Assembly (NCBI GenBank): GCA_037439425.1
Contig: JBBIWA010000071.1
Location: forward strand, 1-31,836
Length of the DNA stretch: 31,836 nucleotides
Source: JBBIWA01 sp037439425
Lineage (GTDB): Bacteria; Acidobacteriota; Blastocatellia; RBC074
Reading direction: 5' to 3'
Part shown: one piece after another, positions 11,841 through 20,983 of the stretch
Layout of the letters: each line of letters opens with the position of its first letter
Numbering within the stretch: position 1 is the first letter of the stretch
The notes under the pieces: model-generated
What the model saw: only the letters and a program-made list of their open reading frames with translations
Database searches by the model: none
Told to the model about the DNA's origin: nothing
Translations under genes and position numbers: made by a program

Positions 11841-14398
11841 TTGCTGCTCTCGCCTTCGTGACTTTCCAACAATGGCGGCTACACAAGCTACGGACGACCC
11901 TGACGATCTTCGGGATCGCGCTCGGCGTGGCGGTCTTCTTTGCTGTGCGCACGGCCAATCTCACTTTACTTGGCTCGCTCACCCAAACGATTGAGCGGCT
12001 CGCAGGGAAAGCGACGTTGCAGATCGTCGCGGGTGAAGCGGGATTACCGGAAGCGGTCTGGGATACAGTGCGCGACACGCCTGGGGTCAAAATCGCCGAG
12101 CCGGTGATTGAAGTCATCGCGCACACGGCCTTCCCCGACGAGGGTAATCTGCTGGTAATCGGCGTGGATATGCTCGGCGATAGCGAGCTGCGCGAGTATC
12201 AGTTTGAAGAATCGGAAAGCGAGATTGGCGATCCGCTTCTCGCACTGGCGCAGCCAGATTCGATTCTGATCTCGCGGACCTTCGCCGACCGGCATCACCT
12301 GCAGGAAGGCGACCATCTGCCGTTGTTCACCTCGCAAGGACGCAAAGAGTTCATCGTGCGCGGCGTCTTCAAGCCTGCCGGTATCGGCCAGATCTTCGGT
12401 GGGCAGATCGCGATTATGGATCTCTTCAACGCGCAGTTCGTCTTCAATCGCGGGCGGAATTTCGACCGCATTGATCTGATGAACGAGCCGGAGGTGAAGG
12501 TGGAAGATTTACAGCAACGCTTGCGCGAGCGCTTACCTGCAGGCATTGAAGTACAGCGGCCCAGCTCGCGCGGAGAAGGCATAGAAAAGGCGGTCTCGGC
12601 AGTCACCAATGGATTTCTGATTACGAGCTTCATTGCGCTGCTGGTCGGGGTCTTCATCATCTTCAATTCGTTCAGCATTTCAGTCAATCAGCGCTGGAAA
12701 GAGATTGGCATCCTGCGCGCGCTCGGCGTCGAGCGCCTCAATGTGCAGCGGATGTTTTTAGGTGAAGCGGTGGTGATGGGACTGCTTGGTTCACTGCTTG
12801 GCGTCGCCGGCGGGTTCTATTTAGCCATCGGAGCGACGCGCGCGATGAACTCGATTGCCACTTCGATTTATGGGTTGGTTTCCTCGGCTGAGCTGCCCAG
12901 CTTCCGCCTGGATTACGCCATCGTCTCATTTGTGATTGGCCTCATCGCCTCGCTGGTAGCGGCGTGGCTACCGGCGCGCGCAGCCGCGCAGCTCAATCCG
13001 GTGCTGGCTCTGCACAACATCGAGACGCGGCAGCGCGAAGCCGTGCTTGGTTGGAAGCGCCTGCTCGTAGGGTTGGCGATGATCATCACAGGGCTAGCCT
13101 TGATTCGGTTTGCGCCGCAGCGGGCCGATATGTGGATTCAATTCGTCTACGCCGGGTTACTCGTCCTCGGCATGATCGTAGTGCTGCCGAAGTTATCCGC
13201 CTGGATTGCGCGCGCCTTGCGGCCGGTGATGGATTGGGCGTTCGGCTCGGAAGGCGTGCTGGCCATTGACACGATGATCCAATCGCCGCGCCGCACTTCG
13301 GCCACCGTTGGCGCGCTGATGATCGGATTGAGTTTCGTCTTCTCCACGGGCGCATTCGTCAACAGCGAGAAGCGCACCATCATCCGCACATTTGATCGCA
13401 TCGTCAATTCAGACTTGATCGTTACAACTTCCCGTGCCGCGCGCTCGCGCACCTATCACTTCAGCGAAGAGCTGGGCCGGCGCATCGCTGCTTTACCTGG
13501 CGTCAAGCGCATCGAGAATGTGCGTTTCACCTTCGTGCCTTACAACGGCGATACCGCTGCAATTGTCACTCTGGAGATGGAAGGATTTTTTGCGCGCGTG
13601 AGCGACGTGCTGGAAGAAGGCGATGAGCCAAGGGTGCGCGAACTGATCCCCAGAGGAGAAGGCTTCATCATCGCGCGCAATTTTGCGACGCGCTGGCAGA
13701 TGGGTGTGGGCGACCGGTTGAAGCTGCAGACCCCGACCGGGCCTCTGGAGCGCCCGGTGCTCGGCATTATGGAAGACTATAGCTCGGAGAAGGGCACTAT
13801 CTTTATGGATCGCGCGCTCTACAAGGCTTACTGGCAAGACAGCGCAGTGGACATCATTGACATCAACTTGCAACCGGGCGTTGACCCCGCAGCCTTCAAG
13901 ACCGAGCTGCAACGCCTGCTTGCAGGCGAGCAGCGCGCTTTCATCTACACCAATCAGGAATACAAGAAATGGCTCCTTAACCTGATAGATGGCTTCTTCG
14001 TGCTCAATTACATGCAGATGGTCATTGCCGTGCTGGTCGCGGCGCTCGGCATTGTCAACACGCTGATCATCTCTGTTTCCGAGCGCAAGCGTGAGTTTGG
14101 CGTCATCCGCGCTATTGGCGGGCTACGCAATCAGCTTCGCAAGATGGTACTGCTGGAGGCCGTGGCGATTGCGATTGTCGGTATGATCACAGGCGTGATC
14201 GCTGGTATTCTGAACACCTATTTTCTGGTGCGCACGGCGGCCACGATCATTGGCGGATTCACGTTGCCATTTGAGATTCCAGTAGGCTGGATTTTAGTGG
14301 CGCTGCCGGTGGTGGTGGTGATCGCCATCATCGCGGCGTGGTTGCCTGCGCGGCGCGCGGTCAATTTGCGAGTAGTTGAGGCAATTGGGTATGAATGA
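11837..14398 (+). CDS. FtsX-like ABC transporter permease, duplicated MacB/LolE type
   Basis: An 853-residue inner-membrane protein. One N-terminal membrane helix (about 21-42) and a periplasmic domain (about 45-250) are followed by a three-helix FtsX unit (about 255-380). A second half repeats the plan: two extra helices near 405-450, a periplasmic domain near 500-700, and a final three-helix unit near 720-845. Both halves end in an AWLPAR motif, which indicates internal duplication. Such permeases do not form a channel for ions; they extract lipoproteins or drive periplasmic work using the paired ATPase. Starts inside the ATPase stop and ends inside the next gene's earliest start, so translation is coupled. 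Confidence 0.92.
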   Translation: MIAALAFVTFQQWRLHKLRTTLTIFGIALGVAVFFAVRTANLTLLGSLTQTIERLAGKATLQIVAGEAGLPEAVWDTVRDTPGVKIAEPVIEVIAHTAFPDEGNLLVIGVDMLGDSELREYQFEESESEIGDPLLALAQPDSILISRTFADRHHLQEGDHLPLFTSQGRKEFIVRGVFKPAGIGQIFGGQIAIMDLFNAQFVFNRGRNFDRIDLMNEPEVKVEDLQQRLRERLPAGIEVQRPSSRGEGIEKAVSAVTNGFLITSFIALLVGVFIIFNSFSISVNQRWKEIGILRALGVERLNVQRMFLGEAVVMGLLGSLLGVAGGFYLAIGATRAMNSIATSIYGLVSSAELPSFRLDYAIVSFVIGLIASLVAAWLPARAAAQLNPVLALHNIETRQREAVLGWKRLLVGLAMIITGLALIRFAPQRADMWIQFVYAGLLVLGMIVVLPKLSAWIARALRPVMDWAFGSEGVLAIDTMIQSPRRTSATVGALMIGLSFVFSTGAFVNSEKRTIIRTFDRIVNSDLIVTTSRAARSRTYHFSEELGRRIAALPGVKRIENVRFTFVPYNGDTAAIVTLEMEGFFARVSDVLEEGDEPRVRELIPRGEGFIIARNFATRWQMGVGDRLKLQTPTGPLERPVLGIMEDYSSEKGTIFMDRALYKAYWQDSAVDIIDINLQPGVDPAAFKTELQRLLAGEQRAFIYTNQEYKKWLLNLIDGFFVLNYMQMVIAVLVAALGIVNTLIISVSERKREFGVIRAIGGLRNQLRKMVLLEAVAIAIVGMITGVIAGILNTYFLVRTAATIIGGFTLPFEIPVGWILVALPVVVVIAIIAAWLPARRAVNLRVVEAIGYE

Positions 14399-14475
14399 GA
14401 ACGATGGTAGCAGCAGCTGCGCAAGTTGTGGCAAAGCTTGCTCGAAGCTCTCGTCAAAAAGATGAAAGAGGAAGG

Positions 14476-15459
14476 ATGAAAAACGCCAGCCCCAAAGTCT
14501 CTTTGGTGACTTGGATCAGATCGGTAGCAGTGACTCTCCAGGGATTAATCTTAGGCTTCACTCCGGCACTCCCTTCTCCCTTGGAGGCCCCAGCCTTTGC
14601 CGGAGAAGTCATTCAGCTCGCACTACCCTGGCCAGAAATGGTGAAAGCTGTGGAGTACCGGCCTCAGCCGGGCTGGTTCCGTTCTAAAGTCAAAACCCGC
14701 CTGCCTACAGCTAAAACCCGCCTGGCAGCAGCACTCCACACGGCACCCGACGCGCGTCAGATCATGGAGAGCGTCTATCGGCAGGACACCAGTCGTGATG
14801 CGACCTGGCGCGCGGTGATGGAGACGACCGACAAAAAGGGGACGGTGCGGCGCAAGAAGTTCGTCTTGCGCAAACTCGGCTCGCTCGGCAACAGCAAAAC
14901 GCTCGTGCGCTTCACCGATCCGGCGGAAGTGCGCGGCGTGGGCTTACTCTCCTACAACCTCAAAGGCGCCGGTGATCGCCAGTGGCTCTACACACCGGCA
15001 ATTCAGCGGACCCGGCGCATCGCGCCGCAGGAGCGACAGCGCCGGTTCCTGGGCACCGACTTCACGCACGAAGACATGGCCGAACGTGTGCTTGAAGATT
15101 TCACCTACCGCTTGCTTGGCGAAGGCGACGTGATTGACGGGCGCAGAACCTACAAGATCGAAGCCCGTCCCATCTCGCCTGACAAGTCGCAGTACAAGTT
15201 GGTTCATCTATGGGTGCCGCAGGATATTCCCTATGTTGTGCAGGCCGAGATGTATGATCAGCGCAGTCAGAAAGTGCGCCTGCTGCGCGCCACCGGTTTG
15301 GAGAAGGTCTCCGGCATCTGGATCGCCAGGCGCCTGGAGATGAGCTCTCTTATTGAAGCCACCAAGACCGTGCTGCTCGTCGAAGAGATTCGCTTCAACA
15401 CCGGATTGAAGGAAGAACTCTTCACCCAGCAGGCGCTGGAGAAAGCCGATGTGTTTTAG
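14476..15459 (+). CDS. Periplasmic LolA-like (outer-membrane lipoprotein-sorting type) protein
   Basis: About 327 residues from the ATG at 14476, which has a strong GAGGAAGG site. An in-frame ATG at 14395 overlaps the permease stop but would give a long charged leader. A signal segment lies at about 10-40. Residues about 115-320 follow the LolA-like pattern seen in 'outer membrane lipoprotein-sorting protein': RRKKFVLRKLG, DPAEVRGVGLLSYN, then RRFLGTDFTHEDM and repeated beta strands. These half-barrels bind hydrophobic ligands in the periplasm. Position between an FtsX-type ABC pair and a beta-barrel suggests that it carries the substrate across the periplasm; the substrate is unknown. Confidence 0.83.
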   Translation: MKNASPKVSLVTWIRSVAVTLQGLILGFTPALPSPLEAPAFAGEVIQLALPWPEMVKAVEYRPQPGWFRSKVKTRLPTAKTRLAAALHTAPDARQIMESVYRQDTSRDATWRAVMETTDKKGTVRRKKFVLRKLGSLGNSKTLVRFTDPAEVRGVGLLSYNLKGAGDRQWLYTPAIQRTRRIAPQERQRRFLGTDFTHEDMAERVLEDFTYRLLGEGDVIDGRRTYKIEARPISPDKSQYKLVHLWVPQDIPYVVQAEMYDQRSQKVRLLRATGLEKVSGIWIARRLEMSSLIEATKTVLLVEEIRFNTGLKEELFTQQALEKADVF

Positions 15460-16858
15460 GAAGGCAAAAGGCAAAAGGCAAAGGGCAAAGGGCAAAAGTG
15501 AAGAGCTGTCTGCTCCATCCCTCTTCTGCCTTTTGCTCTTTTTGCTTTTTGCTTCCTCGCTGGCCGCAGCACAGGAGCCGCAACCGAACACCGGCTCGGC
15601 GCCGCAGCCGGAGCCACAGCCTTCACCGCGCTGGCAATGGAGTTTCTCGCTGCGCAATCGCACAGGTTTTCGGCTTGCTGAGCCACGCCTGCTGCAAATG
15701 TCGCGCACCTTTCTCGATGCCCAAGGCATTTACAAGATCAATGATACTTGGCGCCTGAGGCTCGAAGGCCGCGCTCACTTCGATCCGATTGAGCGCCTGG
15801 GTTATCCGAAAAAAGTCTGGCTCGATCCGCGCCAGCTTCTACTTGATGGGAAGCTCGGGCAAGTCAGCGTCAGTCTCGGTCTCCAGCAAGTCGTCTGGGG
15901 CCAGGCCGATGGTTTGCGCGTGCTGGATGTGATCAATCCGCTCGATTACCGCGAATTCATTCTGGAAGACTTTCTCGATTCGCGCCGTCCGCTCTGGACT
16001 GTGCGAGCGGAGGTGCCGATTGGACAGGGCTCGTGGCAACTGGTCTGGGTGCCTTACTTCGCGCCCGGACGCTTGCCCGGACCGGGTGATGAGTTTGGTC
16101 TCGGGCCGAGCTTCGGGCTGGGACTCATCAGCGCGGCCTCAGGCAAGCAGCCGCCGATTCCCATCAAAGTCGAGCCCACACGCCGCCCACCATACCAACT
16201 TAAATCGAGCCAGTTCGGCGCGCGCTATCGCCGCAGTGTGGGGAGCTGGGATCTGACGGCCAATTATTTTTATGGCTGGGAAGATACGCCCACGCCTTAT
16301 CTGAGCGAGCAGCAAGGTCAAGCTGTGCCGCCAGCGCAGCTCACTTTCGCGCCGCGCTATGAGCGCAAAGAGGTCTTCGGCGGAACTGCAGCGACGAACT
16401 TCGGCCCGGTAGTACTGCGTCTGGAAGCCGGTTGGAGCAGGAACAAAGCGACAGCCGTGACTGAGTCTCCGCCGCGCACCGGCTTCAGAAAGTTCGGGCA
16501 ATTTGCGAGCGTCGTGGGTCTGGATTACGAGCCTCGTTCGTGGGTGTGGCTAAGCGGCCAATACTTTCTGCAATTTGTTTCCGCGCCGGAGCGCGCGCTG
16601 CTATTTCCGCGCTCTAGCCATCTCGCTTCGCTTTTTATCCGCACCAATTTCTTCCGTGACACACTCCGGCCGGAACTCTTCATCCTGACCGGCCTCAACG
16701 AGCGCCAGTATATGATCCGGCCGCGCCTGACGAAGAACTTTGGTGATCACTGGAGCGTGGGCCTCGGCGCCGATTTCCTGGGGGGACGTTCCCGAACTCC
16801 TTTCGGCTTTTTCGACTCGCGAGACCGGCTGGTAATAGAGCTGAAGTGGATGAGGTGA
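15449..16858 (+). CDS. DUF1302-like outer-membrane beta-barrel protein
   Basis: A 469-residue protein with a signal peptide (Lys/Arg-rich residues 4-16, core at about 26-41, AAAQ cleavage site). The mature part alternates aromatic and polar residues in many beta strands and ends with aromatic/basic residues, as expected of an outer-membrane barrel. The segment VVWGQADGLRVLDVINPLDYREFI is a hallmark seen in DUF1302/porin-like relatives. It starts 11 bases before the end of the LolA-like gene and is probably the outer-membrane end of the same export route. The start region lies inside a heptamer repeat and the signal core is coded by its complement, which is unusual. No other start codon fits. 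Confidence 0.78.
   Translation: MCFRKAKGKRQRAKGKSEELSAPSLFCLLLFLLFASSLAAAQEPQPNTGSAPQPEPQPSPRWQWSFSLRNRTGFRLAEPRLLQMSRTFLDAQGIYKINDTWRLRLEGRAHFDPIERLGYPKKVWLDPRQLLLDGKLGQVSVSLGLQQVVWGQADGLRVLDVINPLDYREFILEDFLDSRRPLWTVRAEVPIGQGSWQLVWVPYFAPGRLPGPGDEFGLGPSFGLGLISAASGKQPPIPIKVEPTRRPPYQLKSSQFGARYRRSVGSWDLTANYFYGWEDTPTPYLSEQQGQAVPPAQLTFAPRYERKEVFGGTAATNFGPVVLRLEAGWSRNKATAVTESPPRTGFRKFGQFASVVGLDYEPRSWVWLSGQYFLQFVSAPERALLFPRSSHLASLFIRTNFFRDTLRPELFILTGLNERQYMIRPRLTKNFGDHWSVGLGADFLGGRSRTPFGFFDSRDRLVIELKWMR
15463..15552. repeat. Inverted pair of heptamer arrays coding a signal peptide
   Basis: Five tandem heptamers (GGCAAAA or GGCAAAG, 15463-15497) are followed after 26 bp by their near-complement (TTCTGCC, TTTTGCT, then TTTTTGC twice; 15524-15552). 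On the plus strand the left arm encodes KGKRQRAKGK-like residues. The right arm encodes the hydrophobic CLLLFLLFA core. The RNA could fold into a long imperfect hairpin at the translation start. Confidence 0.85.
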
Positions 16859-16909
16859 GCCTGAGGCGTTAGTGAGACTGGTTTTCAATTAAAGGTACGG
16901 CCACACTCA

Positions 16910-16944
16910 CTGTCCATTGTCAATTTTCCATTGTGCATTGTTAG
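16910..16944. repeat. Five tandem heptamers of the TTGTCCA type
   Basis: Units are CTGTCCA, TTGTCAA, TTTTCCA, TTGTGCA and TTGTTAG. The unit size matches the arrays at 1751, 15463, 20984 and 25190, but the sequence is different. Confidence 0.7.
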
Positions 16945-17010
16945 CCAGGAAATGAAAGGTCCAAGCCCACTGCTCTGAGGAGTAGTTCAGATCGCTCACG
17001 CGACACTCTG

Positions 17011-17045
17011 AAAGCCTGCGAGCGCACGCTTGCGAGCGTGCTCAG
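17011..17045. repeat. REP-like hairpin, second copy of the element at 4818
   Basis: GCACGCT (17024-17030), a TGCG loop and AGCGTGC (17035-17041) form the same 7-bp stem as the element at 4834-4850. The upstream flank TGAAAGCC(C)TG is also shared. This shows a dispersed family rather than two chance hairpins. Confidence 0.7.
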
Positions 17046-17289
17046 TCTGAAGGTGATGGCTTGCTCGAGGAAGGCGAGCACGCCGGAGGCGAGTCTACCC
17101 TGGGTTTTCCGAGGAAGCAATGGACCATGGCCAGTGGAGAATTGAGATCCATCTGTTCCGGCTCACCACTGCGTTCGGCCCGATTCGCTTCCCAAAGCCA
17201 CGACCTTGGCTGGATTTTTTAGGGAACTTTTCAGCTTCCCAGCATGAATCACCAATGACACCTGATGGCCAGAGGATGCTCTGAATCGT

Positions 17290-17913
17290 ATGACTGCTGA
17301 GCCTATCATGACGGATGATGAATTGCTGCAGCTCGTTGTGGCCGGGGATGAAGCGGCTTTCACGGCGCTTTACCGGCGGCGGCAGGGCGGCATCTATCGG
17401 TTCGCGTTGCGCATGTGCGGGTCAGCGGCCGTCGCCGAGGAGGTCACTCAGGAGGTTTTCATGATTTTGATGAAAGAAGCCGGGCGCTATGATCGAGCGC
17501 GCGGTTCGCTTTCGACTTACCTGTTCGGGATCGCTCGCAATCAGGTGCTGCGACGCTTGGCGCGAGAGAGTTCGTATGTTCCGATCCAGGATGATTCGGA
17601 AGAAGAGGGCACGGCAACGCCTGAGCAGTTGATTGCTGACTCAGACCCGCTCGCTGAGCTGACCCGAAATGAGCTGATCGAATCGGTGCGTCAGGCAGTC
17701 TTAGCCTTGCCCGCGCACTATCGCGAAGTGGTGGTGCTGTGCGATCTGCATGAGATGGGTTATGCTGAAGCAGCCATCGTGCTGGGGTGCGCTATCGGGA
17801 CTGTCCGTTCCCGCTTGCATCGCGCGCGCGCCTTGTTGGTGAAAAAGTTGCGCGCGTGCGCAGGGAGTGAGCCGGCTTCTTTTCAAGCTACTTCGGTGAG
17901 GTGTTTGAGATGA
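17290..17913 (+). CDS. RNA polymerase sigma factor, ECF subfamily
   Basis: A 207-residue sigma-70-family factor with only regions 2 and 4. Region 2 (about 25-90) has IYRFALRMCG and EEVTQEVFMILMKE, and region 4 (about 135-190) has LPAHYREVVVLCDL and a GCAIGTVRSRLHRAR helix-turn-helix. An acidic linker joins them. AGAGGA lies upstream of the ATG at 17290; an alternative ATG at 17308 would shorten it by six residues. The stop overlaps the start of an anti-sigma gene, so the pair is co-translated and this factor is probably held inactive at the membrane. Confidence 0.93.
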   Translation: MTAEPIMTDDELLQLVVAGDEAAFTALYRRRQGGIYRFALRMCGSAAVAEEVTQEVFMILMKEAGRYDRARGSLSTYLFGIARNQVLRRLARESSYVPIQDDSEEEGTATPEQLIADSDPLAELTRNELIESVRQAVLALPAHYREVVVLCDLHEMGYAEAAIVLGCAIGTVRSRLHRARALLVKKLRACAGSEPASFQATSVRCLR

Positions 17914-18701
17914 ACTGTCAGTTGTTTGAAGAGATCATCACTGATCTGGCCAGAGACCGGATGATGGAAGCTGGCAGGCGCGAAAGTGGTCTGGCCCATG
18001 CTGCCGAGTGCGCACGATGTGCGGCGCGGCTGCGCGAGGAGCGAAGTCTGAGCGCGGTTTTGCGCGCTTTAGCTGAAAGCGATAAAGCGCTGGTCGCTCC
18101 TGATCAAGTCGAAGCAACGCTGCTGGCTGCTTTCCGAGCGCGCGCGGCTGCTTCGCCTGAAATCCCGGCTAAGGGCTGGCGAAGGTCTCGCTGGGCGATG
18201 GCGGCTGCCGCAGCCGGTCTGCTCATCCTGGCGTTGACTGTGTCGCGGTTGATCTCATCTTCGGCAAGCAACCGTGAGAGCCGGCAAAATGGCTTCTCTG
18301 CCTTGACCGTCTCACCTAGCCCTGCTAACACGGAATCGCCCGTCCCTACGGTCTCGTCATCGGAGCAGAAACTGGTAGCCGCCCGTGACGAGAGGCTCAA
18401 GCCCCGACTCGCGCGGCCGCGCTCGCGCTTTAATCGACGCAGCTTCGAGAAAGCGATTGAACCTGAAGAAGTGCTTGATTTTTATCCGGCCAGAGAGATT
18501 GCGACGGACTTCATCCCAACGGTTTATGGAGGTCTGGGGTGGCCACTGGATAGCGGGCAGCTATTGCGCATCCAGATGCCGCGCTCAGCTTTGGCCGCCT
18601 TCGGATTGCCCATCAACTACGAGCGCGCAGACGAACCCATCAAAGCCGAAGTGCTGGTCGGCGCTGATGGCCTGGCGCGCGCGATTCGGTTTGTTCGATA
18701 A
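17910..18701 (+). CDS. Zinc-finger anti-sigma factor with one membrane helix
   Basis: The product has 263 residues. The N-terminus has the His-x3-Cys-x2-Cys anti-sigma motif (His30, Cys34, Cys37), which binds the cognate ECF factor. A single membrane helix spans about residues 95-115. A Ser/Pro/Thr-rich linker and a C-terminal conserved-looking domain (about 185-263, DFYPAREIATDFIPTVYGG) lie in the periplasm and could sense a signal. ATG at 17910 overlaps the sigma stop as ATGA with GAGG nine bases upstream; a GTG at 17901 is possible but less likely. Confidence 0.85.
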   Translation: MNCQLFEEIITDLARDRMMEAGRRESGLAHAAECARCAARLREERSLSAVLRALAESDKALVAPDQVEATLLAAFRARAAASPEIPAKGWRRSRWAMAAAAAGLLILALTVSRLISSSASNRESRQNGFSALTVSPSPANTESPVPTVSSSEQKLVAARDERLKPRLARPRSRFNRRSFEKAIEPEEVLDFYPAREIATDFIPTVYGGLGWPLDSGQLLRIQMPRSALAAFGLPINYERADEPIKAEVLVGADGLARAIRFVR

Positions 18702-18727
18702 GACTTCAAACGGAAAGAGAGGAAGCT

Positions 18728-20155
18728 ATGAAGAGGCAGAGGCAATGGATCGTTACCGTGATTTGCACGCTGGCGCTGCTTGCTAACGGCGCCAATGTCG
18801 CTGCGCAAAGGGCGTATCAAGAAGGGAAGGCGACTAGATCGAGCAGCTTCATTTTCGTCACTCAAGACCAGACTGCTCATCCAGTAGAAGGCGGCCTCTG
18901 GATCAGTCAAAGGGGAGAAAGCGCTGTAACCAGCTTCTCGGCGACCGGGCCAGATTTCAGGGTCTGGGCTTCGCAGGATGGCCCGATGAGCTTCAGTTTC
19001 ATCTCATCCGAATTTAGCTTCGATGGAAGAGTGGTGAAAGGCGCTCCCTATTCGGCTGAAGGAGTGACGGAAACGGTTCAGACACTGGCAGACGGCAATC
19101 GTATCATCCGCAAAAACAGAGTCAAAATTTATCGTGATAGTGAGGGGCGCACGCGGCGTGAACAGACCTTGGAGGCGATCGGGCCGTGGGCGGTGGCAGG
19201 CGAACCTTATCAGATGATCTTTATCAATGATCCGGTGGCCGGCGTGAGCTACAATCTCGACCCGCGCACTAAAACGGCGACGAAGATAACTCTTCCCAGT
19301 CTCAAATTAGCAGCCAGACCTGATGAGACGGTTGAAAAGGTAGAAAGAATGACTGCTCAGATTGAGAAACCAATTCCGGCCGGCGCACCCCGCCAGGTGA
19401 AAGTTTCCGGTGGGGTGCTTCAGGGGGCTGCTGTGCGTAGAGTGCAACCCCTTTACCCACCACTGGCCAAGGCTGCTGGCGTGCAAGGAGCAGTGCAGGT
19501 TCAGCTCACCATCAGCGAGAAGGGTGAGGTCGAAGCTGCCGAAGTTGTGAGTGGTCATCCCTTGTTGAGGGATGCTTCTCTGGAAGCTGCCAGGCAATGG
19601 GTATTCAAGCCCACGGAATTGGAAGGAAGACCGGTTAAGGTGCAGGGGATCATTACTTTCAACTTCACACTGGCCAAAGATAATCCGGCGGAGCTGACGG
19701 CCAGTCAGTCTGAGAGGACAGAGAAATTTGTCTACTTCAACCAGGAAATCATCAGATCGGGCAACATTCAGGTGCTGGCTCCCGGCATTCCCAGTCAGTT
19801 TATGACTAACCAAGCCACACAGGAGTCGCTGGGCAAGCAGGTCATCGAAGGCGTTGAAGCCGAAGGTAGACGAGTTACGGTTACCATCCCTGCTGGTGCT
19901 ATCGGTAACGAACGTGATATGCAGATCGTCACCGAGCAGTGGTATTCACCTGAGCTGCAGGTAGTCGTGATGAGCCGGCACAGCGATCCGCGAACGGGTG
20001 AGACGACATATCGGTTGACCAACATCACGCGCGGCGAGCCAGGCCAGTGGCTCTTTGAAGTGCCCTCGGATTACGCAATCAAGGAAGGCCCTGGTGAGTT
20101 CAGGATCAGAATGGGAAGACCCGAAGGTGGAGAGGAGAAGAAGAGTCCTCGTTAA
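18728..20155 (+). CDS. Secreted/periplasmic protein with TonB C-terminal domain
   Basis: The product has 475 residues, a signal peptide (about 1-27) and an AGAGGAAG ribosome site. Residues about 228-315 form a TonB C-terminal domain: a Pro-Leu-Tyr-Pro-Pro-Leu motif, VQLTISEKGEVEAAEVVSGH, then AARQWVFKPTE. The regions before and after it are beta-rich and of unknown fold. Unlike true TonB it lacks an N-terminal ExbB-binding anchor and the domain is internal, so a structural or signalling role is as likely as energy transfer. It directly follows the sigma/anti-sigma pair and may be its target or partner. Confidence 0.8.
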   Translation: MKRQRQWIVTVICTLALLANGANVAAQRAYQEGKATRSSSFIFVTQDQTAHPVEGGLWISQRGESAVTSFSATGPDFRVWASQDGPMSFSFISSEFSFDGRVVKGAPYSAEGVTETVQTLADGNRIIRKNRVKIYRDSEGRTRREQTLEAIGPWAVAGEPYQMIFINDPVAGVSYNLDPRTKTATKITLPSLKLAARPDETVEKVERMTAQIEKPIPAGAPRQVKVSGGVLQGAAVRRVQPLYPPLAKAAGVQGAVQVQLTISEKGEVEAAEVVSGHPLLRDASLEAARQWVFKPTELEGRPVKVQGIITFNFTLAKDNPAELTASQSERTEKFVYFNQEIIRSGNIQVLAPGIPSQFMTNQATQESLGKQVIEGVEAEGRRVTVTIPAGAIGNERDMQIVTEQWYSPELQVVVMSRHSDPRTGETTYRLTNITRGEPGQWLFEVPSDYAIKEGPGEFRIRMGRPEGGEEKKSPR

Positions 20156-20188
20156 TAGTGAGGATGAAGGATAAGGGCGGGCAGTTTG

Positions 20189-20971
20189 TCACTGCTGCTG
20201 GCCTCTCACGCGCGCCTGGAGCCGTCGCATGCCGCGCAGCCAGCGGTCATAATCACTGGCCTTGCGACGGAAGTACTCAGCTACTTCCGGATGCGGGAGA
20301 ATCAAGAATCGCTCTTCGGCCAACCCTTTGATTACCGCATCGGCCACTTCTTCAGGCGGAAGCGCGCCTGCGACCAGGAAGTTTTCACTCTGGCCGTCTT
20401 CTCCAAGCAACATCTTCGTGCGCACGCCTTGGGGACAGAGACACGAGACCTTGATCCCGGCATCGCCGTAGGTGACCGCCAACCACTCGGCGAAAGCCAC
20501 GGCTGCGTGTTTGGTGACGGAGTAGGGCGCGCTGCCGATCTGAGTGAGCAGGCCGGCGGCGGAGGCAGTTTGTAGCAGATACCCTTCACCGCGCGCAAGC
20601 ATGCCAGGTAAGACATGCCTGGCTGTGTAGATGTGGGCCATCACGTTAACTTCCCAGATTCGCTGCCAGGCTTCATTCGGGACTTCAGCTCCGCCTGGCT
20701 GGCCGGCTATACCAGCGTTGGAGCAGAAGAGATCAATTTGGCCGTAGAGATTGAGGGTTTGTTCGACCAAACGCCTGATATCACCCTCCAGGCTCACATC
20801 AGTGGGTACCGCCAGCCCCCCTATTTCTTGGGCTACTTGCGCCGCGCCCTCAGCATTGAGGTCGGCTACCACCACTGCGCGCGCGCCTTCGGCGGCAAAG
20901 CGGCGGCACAGTGCGCGCCCGATGCCATCGGCTCCACCAGTAACCACGGTAACCTTATCTCGAAGTTTCAT
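20189..20971 (-). CDS. Short-chain dehydrogenase/reductase (SDR)
   Basis: A 260-residue classical SDR. TGGADGIG binds the cofactor (residues 11-18); SNAG is at 84-87; the catalytic Ser137, Tyr150 and Lys154 are present. The tail YFRRKASDYDRWLRGMRRLQ is a longer basic end than in FabG and resembles SDRs that act on hydrophobic alcohols. AGGGAG precedes the ATG. It is the last gene of the minus-strand run and is separated from the acyl-CoA dehydrogenase by a heptamer array. Confidence 0.88.
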   Translation of the reverse strand: MKLRDKVTVVTGGADGIGRALCRRFAAEGARAVVVADLNAEGAAQVAQEIGGLAVPTDVSLEGDIRRLVEQTLNLYGQIDLFCSNAGIAGQPGGAEVPNEAWQRIWEVNVMAHIYTARHVLPGMLARGEGYLLQTASAAGLLTQIGSAPYSVTKHAAVAFAEWLAVTYGDAGIKVSCLCPQGVRTKMLLGEDGQSENFLVAGALPPEEVADAVIKGLAEERFLILPHPEVAEYFRRKASDYDRWLRGMRRLQARVRGQQQ

Positions 20972-20983
20972 CTGCTCCCTCGA

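Larger units (their letters stand above)
16859..17289. other. 431-bp intergenic region with repeats before the ECF sigma gene
   Basis: No gene is seen. It holds a five-unit heptamer array (16910-16944) and a hairpin element (about 17009-17045), and GC-rich partial repeats at 17054-17098. A GGAACTT (17223-17229) resembles an ECF-type -35 box for the sigma gene, but no convincing -10 follows at the right distance. Confidence 0.5.

Noticed and set aside
17223..17229. ECF-type -35 box before the sigma gene
   Set aside because: GGAACTT is present, but no matching -10 element lies at the right distance, so it is not listed as a promoter.
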